Origin: Knoellia sp. Soil729
Lineage (GTDB): Bacteria > Actinomycetota > Actinomycetes > Actinomycetales > Dermatophilaceae
NCBI RefSeq assembly: GCF_001427985.1
Contig: NZ_LMSA01000007.1
Span: 1-64,000 of the forward strand
Direction of reading: 5' to 3'
DNA length: 64,000 nucleotides
The first letter of the stretch is position 1; each line of letters opens with the position of its first letter. A model generated the notes under the pieces. It was not told where the DNA came from. It saw nothing but the letters and a program-made list of their open reading frames with translations, and did not search any database. A program made the position numbers and the translations under genes. Shown here in pieces: positions 1 through 8,289 of the stretch.

Positions 1-390
1 TGGGGCATGCCGCGGCGCTACGCCGACTACCTGCCCGAGGACGGCTTCACGTTCGCCAACCAGGTCTCCTCGATGGGTGCCTTCCTCCTGGGCGCCTCGA
101 TGCTCCCGTTCTTCTACAACGTCTGGAAGACCTGGCGCTACGCGCCGCTCGTCGAGAGCAACGACCCCTGGGGCTACGGCGCCTCGCTCGAGTGGGCGAC
201 GTCCTGCCCGCCGCCCCGCCACAACTTCGACTCGATCCCGCGGATCCGCTCCGAGCGCCCCGCCTTCGACCTGCACCACCCCGAGGCGGCCCCCGCCGGC
301 TACGAGCGCAGTGGGCTCGTCAAGGCCATGGGCCCGGCCGACCTGGGTGACGACGCGATGTCGGCGCCGGCGCCGAACAAGGAGAACTGA
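1..390 (+). CDS. ctaD: Cytochrome c oxidase subunit I, C-terminal end (partial)
   Basis: This is the last 129 codons of the aa3-type oxidase catalytic subunit, cut by the window edge; the frame is open from base 1. The visible part runs from the loop [10 protein letters not shown] through the last membrane segment (about [20 protein letters not shown]) to the cytoplasmic tail with [17 protein letters not shown]. These are typical of the extended C-terminus of actinobacterial CtaD. The heme and copper ligands lie upstream, outside the window. It sits three bases before ctaF and is surely co-transcribed with it. Identity rests on family recognition of the tail. Confidence 0.95.
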   Translation, partial: WGMPRRYADYLPEDGFTFANQVSSMGAFLLGASMLPFFYNVWKTWRYAPLVESNDPWGYGASLEWATSCPPPRHNFDSIPRIRSERPAFDLHHPEAAPAGYERSGLVKAMGPADLGDDAMSAPAPNKEN

Positions 391-393
391 CGC

Positions 394-798
394 ATGCTGG
401 CAATGGAACGGATCGGCTACCTCCTCGGCGTCTTCGCCGGGGGACTGGCGATCATCTACGGCGCCTGGAACGACTGGAGCGAGCCGATCGGCACCGCCGC
501 CCTGGCGGTCGTCGGGCTGTTCGGGTTCATGATCGGTGGCTACCTCAACATCACGATGCGCAAGCTCGAGGCCGTCCCGCCGGAGGATGACCCACTGGGT
601 GAGATCAGCGACATCGCGGGCGACTACGGGTTCTTCAGCCCGCACAGCTGGTGGCCACTGTTCCTCGCCGGCGCAGCAGCCGTGATCTTCCTCGGCCTCG
701 CCATCGGCTGGTGGCTCGTCGCCCTGGGTGCGTTCTTCGTGGTCCCCGCGCTCATCGGCTGGGTCTTCGAGTACTGGCGCGGCCCGCACGCGCTCTGA
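394..798 (+). CDS. ctaF: Cytochrome c oxidase subunit IV (actinobacterial CtaF)
   Basis: A 134-residue membrane protein directly after ctaD. It has an N-terminal hairpin of two membrane segments (about residues 5-52), a short polar loop with PPEDDPLGEISDIAGDYGFFSPHSWWP, and two more hydrophobic segments near residues 88-125. Length, the FSPHSWWP motif and position after ctaD are those of the small actinobacterial subunit IV of the bc1-aa3 supercomplex. The ATG at 394 is preceded by AAGGAGAA about 8 bases upstream, inside the end of ctaD. A second ATG at 403 is possible but less well placed. Confidence 0.93.
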   Translation: MLAMERIGYLLGVFAGGLAIIYGAWNDWSEPIGTAALAVVGLFGFMIGGYLNITMRKLEAVPPEDDPLGEISDIAGDYGFFSPHSWWPLFLAGAAAVIFLGLAIGWWLVALGAFFVVPALIGWVFEYWRGPHAL

Positions 799-850
799 GC
801 CGGTGCCGTGAGCCCTTGCGCTGAGCTGCTCGCCCCTGACGGGGGTCGGG

Positions 851-1204
851 TCAGCCCCAGCCCAGGCTGTGCAGTGCCGCCTCATCGATGCCGAAGTGGT
901 GCGCGATCTCGTGCACGACGGTGACGGCAATCTCCTCGCGGAGGTCGTCGAGGTCCTGGCACATGCGTGTCAACGGCCCGCGGAACAGCGTGATGCGGTC
1001 GGGGAGGTTGCCCAGGCCCCAGCCTGAGTCCCGTTCGGTGAGTGCCACACCGTCGTAGACCCCCAGCAGGTCGGGGTCCTCGGAGGGAGGTTCGTCCTCG
1101 ACGAGGAAGACGACGTTGTCCAGCATCGTCATGAGCTCCTCAGGAACGTCGTCGAGGGCATCCCCGACGAGCCGCTCGAAGGTCTCCCGGTCGACGTTCT
1201 CCAT
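851..1204 (-). CDS. Zincin-like metallopeptidase family protein (COG3824 type)
   Basis: A small acidic protein of 117 residues with the motif HEIAHHFGID at about residues 98-107. This is the HExxH zinc-binding helix followed by an Asp, the arrangement of the short soluble metallopeptidase family common in actinobacteria and proteobacteria. The body carries the family landmarks LPDRITLFRGPL and the early VPEEL segment. The cell substrate is not known. ATG 1204 (MENVDRETFERLV) was chosen because family members begin close to this point; a GTG at 1228 would add eight residues. It lies convergent to ctaF, 52 bases away. Confidence 0.85.
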   Translation of the reverse strand: MENVDRETFERLVGDALDDVPEELMTMLDNVVFLVEDEPPSEDPDLLGVYDGVALTERDSGWGLGNLPDRITLFRGPLTRMCQDLDDLREEIAVTVVHEIAHHFGIDEAALHSLGWG

Positions 1205-1307
1205 GGCGCCAGCCTGCCACGTACCCACGCCTGCGCAGTGGGGTGGCGCACCATACGCGCGGTCCCTTGAGCCTTGGCGCGGTGACCGCCCGCTCCTTGA
1301 CGAGGTG

Positions 1308-1324
1308 AGCCCCTCTCAGGGGCT
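1308..1324. terminator. Short hairpin spanning the sigma-factor stop codon
   Basis: AGCCCCT (1308-1314), a 3-base loop and AGGGGCT (1318-1324) form a 7-bp GC-rich hairpin that overlaps the stop codon of the ECF sigma gene. There is no T-run, as usual in this genome, so a terminator role is an inference. Confidence 0.3.
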
Positions 1325-2470
1325 TGCGGTCAGCGTGTGCAGTCGCGCCGCCTGCCGGGTGAGGTGGTCGCGCTCAGCCTCGCTGGCCGCGGCTCGTGCG
1401 GCCGCGGCATAGAGATGCTGGGCGAGCACGTGGTCGCCGGCCCGCTCGTGCAGGTAGGCGCGCACCGCGGTGTGCCTGGGCACGGTCTCGGGGACCGCGG
1501 CCACCGCCGCGAGCCCGGCCATGGGCCCGTCGACCTCACCGACGGCCACCGCACGGTTGAGCTCGACGACGGGCGTGGGCGCCAGACGCAGGAGCTCGTC
1601 GTACCACTCGAGGATCTGTGGCCAGTCCGTCTCCCGCGCGCCCGGCGCGTCGGCGTGCAGCGCGGCGATCGCCGCCTGGGCCTGGAACTCCCCGAGCCGG
1701 TCCCGGCTCAGGGCGGCCTGCAGGATCTCGATGCCCTCGGCGACGAGGGTGGTGTCCCAGCGGCTGCGGTCCTGCTCGGCGAGCCCCACCAGCGCCCCCT
1801 CGGCCGTCCAGCGCGCCGGGCGACGGGCGTGGTGCAGGAGCATGAGCGCGAGAAGGCCGGCGACCTCCGGCTCGCTCGTGGCGGCGGCGAGCTGGCGGGT
1901 CAGCCGGATGGCCTCGTGGGCGAGGTCGACCTCGCCGGTGTGCCCCTCGTTGTACATGAGGTAGAGCACCCGCAGGACGTCACCGAGCTCCCCGGGCACG
2001 GTGAGGCGCTCCCGCGACAGGGTGCGCTTGGCCCGGGTGATGCGTTGGGCCATGGTGGCCTCCGGGACGAGGTAGGCACTGGCGATCTGGCGCGTCGTGA
2101 GGCCGCCCACGGCACGCAGGGTCAACGCCACGGCCGAGGGTCCGGAGAGGGTCGGGTGGCAGGCGAGGAAGAGGAGCAGGAGGGTCTCGTCGGTGCCGGT
2201 CACCGGGCCGGGGCCGGGATCGACGGAGTCGGCGATCTCACGTCGTCGTCGGGCCGTGCCGGACCGGACGGCATCGAGATGCCTGCGCCAGGCCGCCGTC
2301 ACGAGCCAGGCGAAGGGATCGTCGGGCAGCTGCTCCTGCCAGTGCTGGTGGGCTGCGACCAGCGCCTCCTGGACGGCGTCCTCGGCGGAGGCGAAGTCCA
2401 CGCCCCGACGCACGAGGACCCCCAGCACCCGCGGGCCGAGCTCCTTGACGGCGCCGTCCAGCGCGCTCAC
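1316..2470 (-). CDS. ECF42-type RNA polymerase sigma factor with C-terminal extension
   Basis: A sigma-70 family factor of about 384 residues. Region 2 is the segment with DFASAEDAVQEALVAAHQHW. Region 4 holds the helix-turn-helix around GLTTRQIASAYLVPEATMAQRITRAKRTL. Beyond residue ~180 follows a long TPR-like C-terminal extension (YLMYNEGHTG, ELLRLAPTPVVELNRAVAV, YLHERAGDHVLAQ) that is the hallmark of ECF42. This group lacks an anti-sigma factor and is encoded next to DGPF/YCII proteins, exactly as here. The frame stays open further upstream, but the first in-frame start after the partner gene is GTG 2470. That start leaves 37 bases after the partner's stop and gives the family length. Confidence 0.92.
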   Translation of the reverse strand: MSALDGAVKELGPRVLGVLVRRGVDFASAEDAVQEALVAAHQHWQEQLPDDPFAWLVTAAWRRHLDAVRSGTARRRREIADSVDPGPGPVTGTDETLLLLFLACHPTLSGPSAVALTLRAVGGLTTRQIASAYLVPEATMAQRITRAKRTLSRERLTVPGELGDVLRVLYLMYNEGHTGEVDLAHEAIRLTRQLAAATSEPEVAGLLALMLLHHARRPARWTAEGALVGLAEQDRSRWDTTLVAEGIEILQAALSRDRLGEFQAQAAIAALHADAPGARETDWPQILEWYDELLRLAPTPVVELNRAVAVGEVDGPMAGLAAVAAVPETVPRHTAVRAYLHERAGDHVLAQHLYAAAARAAASEAERDHLTRQAARLHTLTASP

Positions 2471-2507
2471 GACCGCCCCACGTGTGGCCGGTTCACCCGT
2501 GACCAGC

Positions 2508-2921
2508 TCAGCCGTCGATCTCGGGAGGGTTGTCGAGGAACGCGCGAACCTCGATCCATTCGTACAGGGGCCGACTGCCCGCGCCGGGGGCCGACGAGAG
2601 GACAGCAGCGACCTCGTGCGCCCGCTCCCGGGACTCGACATCGATGCACATCCACCCCGCGACGAGGTCCTTGGTCTCCGCGAAGGGTCCATCCGTGACG
2701 GGCGCCTTGCCCTCGCCACCGAAGCGGACAAAGGTGCCGTCGGGGGAGAGCGCCTGGGCGCTCACGAACTCGCCCTGCTCGCGCAGCGACGCGGCCAAGT
2801 GGCCCATGAAGCCGATGTGGTCGGTGACCTCCTGTGGGTCCCACTGGTCCATGGGGATGTCCTCGCCCGTCGCGGGCTGTGGGCCGCCCCGGTAGTGCTT
2901 GAGCAGCAGGTACTTCGTCAT
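2508..2921 (-). CDS. DGPF/YCII-domain protein, partner of ECF42 sigma factor
   Basis: A 137-residue dimeric ferredoxin-like protein of the YCII-related family. It starts MTKYLLLKHYRGG and carries the name-giving motif as TDGPFAETKDLVAGWMCIDV near residues 75-95. Family members are co-encoded with ECF42 sigma factors and in Streptomyces are direct targets of them; the biochemical role is unresolved. ATG 2921 is preceded by AAGGAG at good distance. The frame extends 15 codons upstream without a ribosome site. It is first in the two-gene operon with the sigma factor, so the pair is probably autoregulated. Confidence 0.93.
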   Translation of the reverse strand: MTKYLLLKHYRGGPQPATGEDIPMDQWDPQEVTDHIGFMGHLAASLREQGEFVSAQALSPDGTFVRFGGEGKAPVTDGPFAETKDLVAGWMCIDVESRERAHEVAAVLSSAPGAGSRPLYEWIEVRAFLDNPPEIDG

Positions 2922-2935
2922 GATCCACTCCTTGT

Positions 2936-2960
2936 CTCGGTGACCCGGTGGCCGCCGACA
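2936..2960 (-). promoter_or_regulatory. Candidate ECF42-dependent promoter
   Basis: On the minus strand TGTCGG (2960-2955) is followed by 15 bases and then CGAG (2939-2936), ending about 14 bases before the DGPF start codon. From memory, ECF42 promoters in Streptomyces have TGTCGA in the -35 and CGA or CGT in the -10 element. The match is near but not exact. Confidence 0.35.
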
Positions 2961-3090
2961 TCTCAAGGACGCAGCCGAGCTCCGGTTCTCGACCTCCGCC
3001 AGCCATCATGTCCCGAAAGCTCGGCCCATGGGGCCGTCAGGGAGGCGAGCCCCGCACGTGACGTCAGTGAGCCCGCCGACAGGCGCTTGG

Positions 3091-3134
3091 ACGACAGCGA
3101 CCTCAAGGACGAAGGTCCTCGAGGTCGCTGTCGT
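3091..3134 (-). terminator. Terminator hairpin after qcrB
   Basis: A perfect 14-bp stem (3091-3104 with 3121-3134), one mismatch, then five more pairs (3106-3110 with 3115-3119) closing on the 4-base loop GAAG. It stands 43 bases after the stop of qcrB and is the obvious end of the ctaE-qcrCAB operon. It has no T-tail. Confidence 0.7.
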
Positions 3135-3176
3135 TGCTCACGCGCGGTCGGCCGGCTGCAGCCCACCGCGCGGTGC

Positions 3177-5015
3177 TCACTCCCTGATCGGGCTCGAGCT
3201 GCCGACGCCGCGGGCGTCGACGTCGGATTCCAGACCGGCGTCGGTGTCGGCACCATGTCCGTCGCCACGATGGCCCTCGTGGCTGCCCTCGACGCCCTCG
3301 TAGTCGAAGGGCGTCTGGGCGGCCTCGATGGCCTCCGCCCGGTGGCCGTCGTGGTGGGCCGCTGCAAGCTCGGCCGGCGTGACCGGGTTGACGGCGTCCT
3401 TGAAGTAGAAGTGCGACAGCTTGGCGCGCAGGCGCTCCTTGCGGGTTGCCGGACGGGCCACGCCGTTCTCGTCGACGCTGGGCATGAGCTCGAGGGGAGC
3501 CACGGGCTCATGCTGCACCAGGATCCAGCGCTCACGCTCGGTGAGGGCGTCGTGGCGCTCGTGGAAGGACCCGTCCGCACCGCGGATGATGCGGCCCGAC
3601 TCACGTGCGTGCAGGGCGAGGTCGCGGTCACGACGCTGGAGGCTGAGGCAGATGCGCTTGGTCACCCAGAACGCCAGCGGCGGCAGGACGAACAGGCCGA
3701 TGCGCAGGAACCAGGTGATGTCGTTGATCGACAGCCCGAGCTTGATCGCCATGATGTCGTTGCCCGCGGCGAACATGAAGACCGAGTACGCGACGATGCC
3801 GGCCATGCCGATGCCGGTGCGGGTCGGGTTGTTGCGCGGCCGGTCGAGGAGGTGGTGCTCACGGGTGTCACCGGTCACCCACTTCTCCACGAACGGGTAG
3901 ACACCGAGAACCGTGTAGACCAGCGGCAGCAGCACGAGGGCACCCAGCGCGATGTTGAGCGACAGGGTGAACCCGAGGATGTGGAACTCCAGCCAGCCCG
4001 GCAGCAGACGGAGTGCTCCGTCGGCGAAGCCCATATACCAGTCAGGCTGCGAGCCGGCCGTCACGGGGGAGGGGTCGTAGGGTCCGTAGGCCCAGATCGG
4101 GTTGATCGTCACGAGGGCCGAGATGGCCGCGATGATCCCGAAGACGATGAAGAAGAACCCACCGGCCTTGGCGGCATACACCGGCATGACGCGGTACCCG
4201 ACGACGTTGTCGTTCGTCCGGCCCGGGCCGGGGAACTGGGTGTGCTTCTGCACCGCGACCAGGACGATGTGCGCCGTGAACAGACCGACGAGCAGGGCGG
4301 GGATGAGCAGGACGTGAGCGGAGAAGAGCCGCGGGATGATCGCCTCTCCCGGGAAGGGTCCGCCGAAAATGCCGTAGGCGAGGTAGGAACCGATCACCGG
4401 GGCCGTCTGGACGAAGCCCTCCATGGCACGCAGCCCGGTCCCGGAGAGGAGGTCGTCCGGAAGGGAGTAGCCGGCGAAGCCCTCGATGATGGCGAGGAGG
4501 GCGAGCACGGTGCCGATGACCCAGTTGATCTCACGCGGCTTGCGGAACGCACCGGTGAAGAACACGCGGAACATGTGCACGGTCAGCCCGACGATGAACA
4601 TCAGGGCGGCCCAGTGGTGGATCTGCCGCACGAGCAGACCACCGCGGATATCGAAGGAGATGTCGAGTGTCGAGGCGTAGGCCTCGGACATGCCCTGGCC
4701 GCGCAGTGGCACGTAGGAGCCGTCGTAGACGATGTGACCAGCGCTGGGGACGAACCACAGGGTCAGCAGTGCGCCGGAGAGCAGGCAGATGATCAGCGAG
4801 TACATCGCGATCTCGCCGAGCATGAACGACCAGTGGTCCGGGAAGACCTTGCGCAGCAGGTAGTTCACGCCCTTGGCTGCACCCGTGCGGTCGTCGATCC
4901 AGCCGGCGACCCCGCCGACCTTGCGGGCGGCGTTGCTCGGCTGCTGCGGCTCGGGTCGGTCACCGTCGCGGAGGCGGTCGGCCGGTCGACCGGCGGGGAA
5001 GATCTCGGTGCTCAT
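3177..5015 (-). CDS. qcrB: Ubiquinol/menaquinol-cytochrome c reductase cytochrome b subunit
   Basis: The 612-residue cytochrome b of the actinobacterial bc1 complex, which oxidises menaquinol in the membrane. The conserved core includes the heme-ligand segments around LLVRQIHHWAALMF and FSAHVLLIPALL, the Qo-site region near GYSLPDDLLSGTGLRAMEG, and QPDWYMGFADGALRLLPG. About eight or nine membrane segments are visible. It is longer than proteobacterial cytochrome b because of a cytoplasmic tail of more than 150 residues ending in a His/Asp/Gly-rich stretch (HHDGH, SHEGHRGDGHGAD). ATG 5015 overlaps the qcrA stop by four bases (ATGA), which fixes the start. Confidence 0.97.
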   Translation of the reverse strand: MSTEIFPAGRPADRLRDGDRPEPQQPSNAARKVGGVAGWIDDRTGAAKGVNYLLRKVFPDHWSFMLGEIAMYSLIICLLSGALLTLWFVPSAGHIVYDGSYVPLRGQGMSEAYASTLDISFDIRGGLLVRQIHHWAALMFIVGLTVHMFRVFFTGAFRKPREINWVIGTVLALLAIIEGFAGYSLPDDLLSGTGLRAMEGFVQTAPVIGSYLAYGIFGGPFPGEAIIPRLFSAHVLLIPALLVGLFTAHIVLVAVQKHTQFPGPGRTNDNVVGYRVMPVYAAKAGGFFFIVFGIIAAISALVTINPIWAYGPYDPSPVTAGSQPDWYMGFADGALRLLPGWLEFHILGFTLSLNIALGALVLLPLVYTVLGVYPFVEKWVTGDTREHHLLDRPRNNPTRTGIGMAGIVAYSVFMFAAGNDIMAIKLGLSINDITWFLRIGLFVLPPLAFWVTKRICLSLQRRDRDLALHARESGRIIRGADGSFHERHDALTERERWILVQHEPVAPLELMPSVDENGVARPATRKERLRAKLSHFYFKDAVNPVTPAELAAAHHDGHRAEAIEAAQTPFDYEGVEGSHEGHRGDGHGADTDAGLESDVDARGVGSSSPIRE

Positions 5016-6145
5016 ACTGATCCACGCTCCCAGAAGCTCGGTCCAACGGCTTCCTTGAAGGGGCCCTTGGAGATGAGGTAGCCCTCGTCGTCGACGGTGA
5101 TCGGCAGCTGCGGCAACGGTCGCTTGGCCGGTCCGAAGATCACCTTGCAGTCCTGGGTCACGTCGAAGGTCGACTGGTGACACGGGCAGAGCAGGTGGTG
5201 TGTCTGCTGCTCGTAGAGCCCCACGGGGCAACCCACGTGCGTGCAGATCTTGGAGTAGGCGACGATGCCCTCGTAGCCCCAGTCCTTCTCCTTCTGCGAG
5301 GTGATGATGTCGGGGTCGAGGCGCATGAGCAGCACGGCCGCCTTGGCCTTCGCCTCGAGGAGGTGCTCCTCGAGGTCGAGCAGGCCGTCGGGCATGACGT
5401 GGAAGACGGAGCCGATCGTCACGTCACTCGCCTTGATCGGCGTGTTCTGGGGGTCGCGCATGAGGCGGAGCGGCGTGTTGGCGTAGGTGCCGTCCTCCTC
5501 CTTGGGGCCGTTCCAGTAGCTCACCGACAGGTCGTCGCCCGGCATCGGGCCCAGACCACCGAGGACGGGGAGCACGACCGGGACCGCGAAGAGGCCCAGG
5601 GCCCCGCCGAGGGTGTACTTGAGGAGCGGGCGGCGCTTGAGGTGCGAGCTCTCGGCGCCGTCGTCGAGGATGGAGACGAAGTCCGCGCGGGCCTCGGGGC
5701 CCGAACGCATCGTGTGACGCATCTCGACCTCCTCCTCGTCGGGCATGAGGGTCTTGGCCCACTGCACCGCCCCGAAGCCGATGCCGAGCAGGGAGAGCGC
5801 CATCGTCACGCCGAGGGCGATGTGCAGCGCCTTGTTCTGGCCGATGCCGGGGACGAAGATCGTCGCCTCCGGGTCGATCGCGAAGTAGGCGACGATGAAG
5901 CCCAGGGTGCCCAGGATCGACAGGAGGAAGAGGCCGCCGACGGTGCGCTCGGCGCGCTTGGCCGCGGCATGGTCGATGTCGGCACCGCGGTGGATGTGCG
6001 GCGCGAAACCAGGGTTCTGGAAGCGCTCGGGGATGCCGCCGTCACCGACGACGTGGCCCTGGTCGAGGCGTACGGCACCCGAACCGAACTCACCCGTGGG
6101 GGTGACCTCGCTACTGCCGGTGGGGTGGCTGTCCTGCTCGTTCAT
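5012..6145 (-). CDS. qcrA: Rieske iron-sulfur subunit of cytochrome bc1
   Basis: A 377-residue protein with the Rieske [2Fe-2S] ligand pairs CTHVGC (301-306) and CPCH (320-323), the centre that takes electrons from menaquinol. As in other actinobacteria it has three N-terminal membrane segments (about residues 68-90, 107-128 and 187-210) rather than one. It also has a long acidic N-terminus. It lies between qcrC (51 bases upstream) and qcrB (4-base overlap). The ATG at 6145 opens with MNEQDSHPTG; the frame continues upstream without plausible protein. Confidence 0.97.
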   Translation of the reverse strand: MNEQDSHPTGSSEVTPTGEFGSGAVRLDQGHVVGDGGIPERFQNPGFAPHIHRGADIDHAAAKRAERTVGGLFLLSILGTLGFIVAYFAIDPEATIFVPGIGQNKALHIALGVTMALSLLGIGFGAVQWAKTLMPDEEEVEMRHTMRSGPEARADFVSILDDGAESSHLKRRPLLKYTLGGALGLFAVPVVLPVLGGLGPMPGDDLSVSYWNGPKEEDGTYANTPLRLMRDPQNTPIKASDVTIGSVFHVMPDGLLDLEEHLLEAKAKAAVLLMRLDPDIITSQKEKDWGYEGIVAYSKICTHVGCPVGLYEQQTHHLLCPCHQSTFDVTQDCKVIFGPAKRPLPQLPITVDDEGYLISKGPFKEAVGPSFWERGSV

Positions 6146-6195
6146 CGGTCGTTCGATCCTGTCGACGGTGAGTGGGAAGCGGTGGCACGCATGGG

Positions 6196-6999
6196 TCAGG
6201 CCGACTTCTGGCCGAGCCACACGGCAGCGGCGACGAGGAGACCGAGTCCGAAGAACCAGGCGAACCAGCCTTCGGTGACCGGGCCGAGGGAGCCCAGGGC
6301 GTGCCCACCCTGCTGCGGAGCCTCGTCGATGGCCGTGAGGAACGCGATGATGTCGCGCTTGTCCTTGGGCTCGATGTTGTTGTCGTTGAACACCGGCATC
6401 GACTGCGGCCCGGTGTCCATGGCCTCGAAGATGTGCTTGGGCTCGACCCCCATGAGGGAGGGCGCGTACTTGCCGCGGGTCAGGGCGCCACCAGCGCCCG
6501 CGGCGTTGTGGCACATGGCGCAGTTGACGCGGAAGAGCTCGCCACCCGCGCCCGGGTCACCCTTGGTGGGGTCCACGTCCTCTTCGGAGGGCACGGCCGG
6601 CCCGGGAGCCAGCGACGCGATGTAGGCGGCGACCTGGTCGATCTCCTTCTGGCTGAACTGCACGTCACCGCGCTCGGCCTGGATGCCCGGTTCGCGCAGG
6701 GGCATGCGTCCGGTGCCCATCTGGAAGTCGACGGCTGCTGCGCCCACACCCGCGAGGGCGGGTCCGGCGATCTTGTCGCCGTTGCCCGTGACGCGCCCCT
6801 CGGCGTTGACACCGTGGCACGAGGCGCAGTTGGCGAGGAAGAGCTGCTTGCCTGCGGTGACGTCCTGCGCGGTGCTCGACTCTGCCTGTGCGGGCTGCGG
6901 GGCGACCGCTGCGTAGGCGAAGCCGGTCACGAGGAGGCCCAGCATGAGCAGGATGGCGATCGCTGCCGGGTGGCGGCGGCGGGCGGCCAGTGCGTTCAC
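6196..6999 (-). CDS. qcrC: Diheme cytochrome c subunit of cytochrome bc1
   Basis: A 267-residue membrane-anchored cytochrome cc. An N-terminal signal/anchor (about residues 12-33) is followed by two heme c domains with CASCH (58-62) and CAMCH (160-164). A C-terminal membrane helix follows (about 244-264). Two heme domains in one polypeptide are typical of actinobacteria, where QcrC replaces soluble cytochrome c and passes electrons directly to the aa3 oxidase. It starts with GTG at 6999 and follows ctaE by 75 bases in the same operon. Confidence 0.97.
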   Translation of the reverse strand: MNALAARRRHPAAIAILLMLGLLVTGFAYAAVAPQPAQAESSTAQDVTAGKQLFLANCASCHGVNAEGRVTGNGDKIAGPALAGVGAAAVDFQMGTGRMPLREPGIQAERGDVQFSQKEIDQVAAYIASLAPGPAVPSEEDVDPTKGDPGAGGELFRVNCAMCHNAAGAGGALTRGKYAPSLMGVEPKHIFEAMDTGPQSMPVFNDNNIEPKDKRDIIAFLTAIDEAPQQGGHALGSLGPVTEGWFAWFFGLGLLVAAAVWLGQKSA

Positions 7000-7074
7000 G
7001 GCGTACGTCCTGTCGGGGTCTCGGGGATGTGGGGTCCGGGGGAGGTGGTCGGGCAGGTGCTCAGGGCGACCACG

Positions 7075-7743
7075 TCACTGCAGCAGGTAGATCATCGCGA
7101 AGAGCGCGATCCACACCACGTCGACGAAGTGCCAGTAGTAGGAGGTGACGACGGCGCCCGTCTCCTGGAGGTGCGTGTAGCGGCGCGTGGTGAAGGTGCG
7201 CCCGATGATGAGGAGGAACGCGATGAGACCACCGGTGACGTGCATGCCGTGGAAGCCGGTGGCGAGGTAGAAGATCGAGGCGTAGGAGTCGCTGCTCAGC
7301 GTGACGCCGTCGTGGACGAGGTGGGCGTACTCGAAGACCTGTCCGGCGATGAAGATCGAGCCGAAGACGTAGGTGAGGACGTACCACTCGCGCATGCCCC
7401 ACTCCTTGACGTTCAGGAGCGTGCCGGTGCGTGCGACCTGGCCGCGCTCCGCCCGCAGGACGCCGAGCTGGCACCACACGGAGGAGATCACGAGGACCAC
7501 GGTGTTGCCGAAGGCGAAGGGGACGTTGAGGTCGGCCGCGCGCTCGTCCCACAGCGTCGGGAGGTTGCCGCGCAGGGAGAAGTAGAACGCGAACAGGGCG
7601 GCAAAGAACATGAGCTCACTGGCGAGCCACACCATCGTCCCGACCGCGACCATGTTGGGTCGGGTCGCCGGACCGTAGTCCGGGATGCTGGGAACCGGAC
7701 CGGACACTCGAGTCGTTGCTTCTGCTGTCGCCACGAGCGTCAT
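7075..7743 (-). CDS. ctaE: Cytochrome c oxidase subunit III
   Basis: A 222-residue membrane protein with five hydrophobic segments and the subunit III signatures [17 protein letters not shown] and [14 protein letters not shown]. It ends in the family motif [20 protein letters not shown]. It stabilises the oxidase core and its proton uptake. It is encoded first in the operon with qcrCAB, as in Mycobacterium, while ctaD-ctaF lie at the other side of the window start. The ATG at 7743 is preceded by GAGGCA; the frame is open 21 codons further upstream without coding character. Confidence 0.97.
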   Translation of the reverse strand: MTLVATAEATTRVSGPVPSIPDYGPATRPNMVAVGTMVWLASELMFFAALFAFYFSLRGNLPTLWDERAADLNVPFAFGNTVVLVISSVWCQLGVLRAERGQVARTGTLLNVKEWGMREWYVLTYVFGSIFIAGQVFEYAHLVHDGVTLSSDSYASIFYLATGFHGMHVTGGLIAFLLIIGRTFTTRRYTHLQETGAVVTSYYWHFVDVVWIALFAMIYLLQ

Positions 7744-7817
7744 TATTGCCTCATTCGCCTCCGAATGCTGCACCCACCCCCTGCTTGGTGGTGTCGGGTC
7801 CCGCAAGCGCGCGTGGC

Positions 7818-7823
7818 TAGGAT
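7818..7823 (+). promoter_or_regulatory. -10 element TAGGAT of a leaderless promoter
   Basis: TAGGAT ends six bases before the ATG at 7830 and no ribosome-binding site is present, so transcription most likely starts on the start codon itself. Confidence 0.55.
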
Positions 7824-7829
7824 GACGCC

Positions 7830-8288
7830 ATGACCTCAGCGCACCCGGTTGACCATGCCGCCACGGCTTCGGAGACCCCTCGGAGGGACGCAGTCCACCA
7901 GGTGTCGGTTCTCCTCTACAGCGACGACATCACGACCCGTGACGCCGTGCGCGCGGCAGCAGGACGTCGCCCGGCCCGCGACGTGGAGGTGACCCGGTGG
8001 CTCGAGTGCGCGACCGCGTTCGCCGTGACCGAGGCGCTCGACGCCGGTGGCTGGGACGTCGTGGTCCTCGACGGCGAGGCCGCCAAGAACGGCGGTCTGG
8101 GTCTGTGCCGCGAGCTCAAGAACGAGATCTACCAGTGCCCGCCGATCCTCGTCCTCACGGGCCGCCCGCAGGACGGCTGGCTGGCGGCGTGGTCGCTGGC
8201 CGACGACGCCGTGCCGCACCCCCTCGACCCCATCAAGGTCGCCGAGGCCATTGCGGGACTCGCGCGGTCGCGCGCCTCGGCGATCTGA
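7830..8288 (+). CDS. Response-regulator receiver-like protein
   Basis: A 152-residue protein with the alternating hydrophobic strands of a CheY-like receiver: [20 protein letters not shown] at the start, VVVLDGEAA in the place of the phospho-acceptor strand, and [14 protein letters not shown] later. The Asp of VVLDGEA may be the acceptor. The usual conserved Lys near the end is not obvious, so it may be a non-phosphorylated receiver. No output domain follows. It is transcribed divergently from ctaE and ends one base before trpD. This position recurs in related actinobacteria; the role is unknown. Confidence 0.8.
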   Translation: MTSAHPVDHAATASETPRRDAVHQVSVLLYSDDITTRDAVRAAAGRRPARDVEVTRWLECATAFAVTEALDAGGWDVVVLDGEAAKNGGLGLCRELKNEIYQCPPILVLTGRPQDGWLAAWSLADDAVPHPLDPIKVAEAIAGLARSRASAI

Positions 8289-8289
8289 C

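Noticed and set aside
2097-5081. A 994-codon open frame on the plus strand opposite the sigma factor and qcrB
   Set aside because: It is the third-position GC shadow of clearly recognisable genes on the other strand; its translation is low-complexity Arg/Asp/Gly/Val-rich with no family match.
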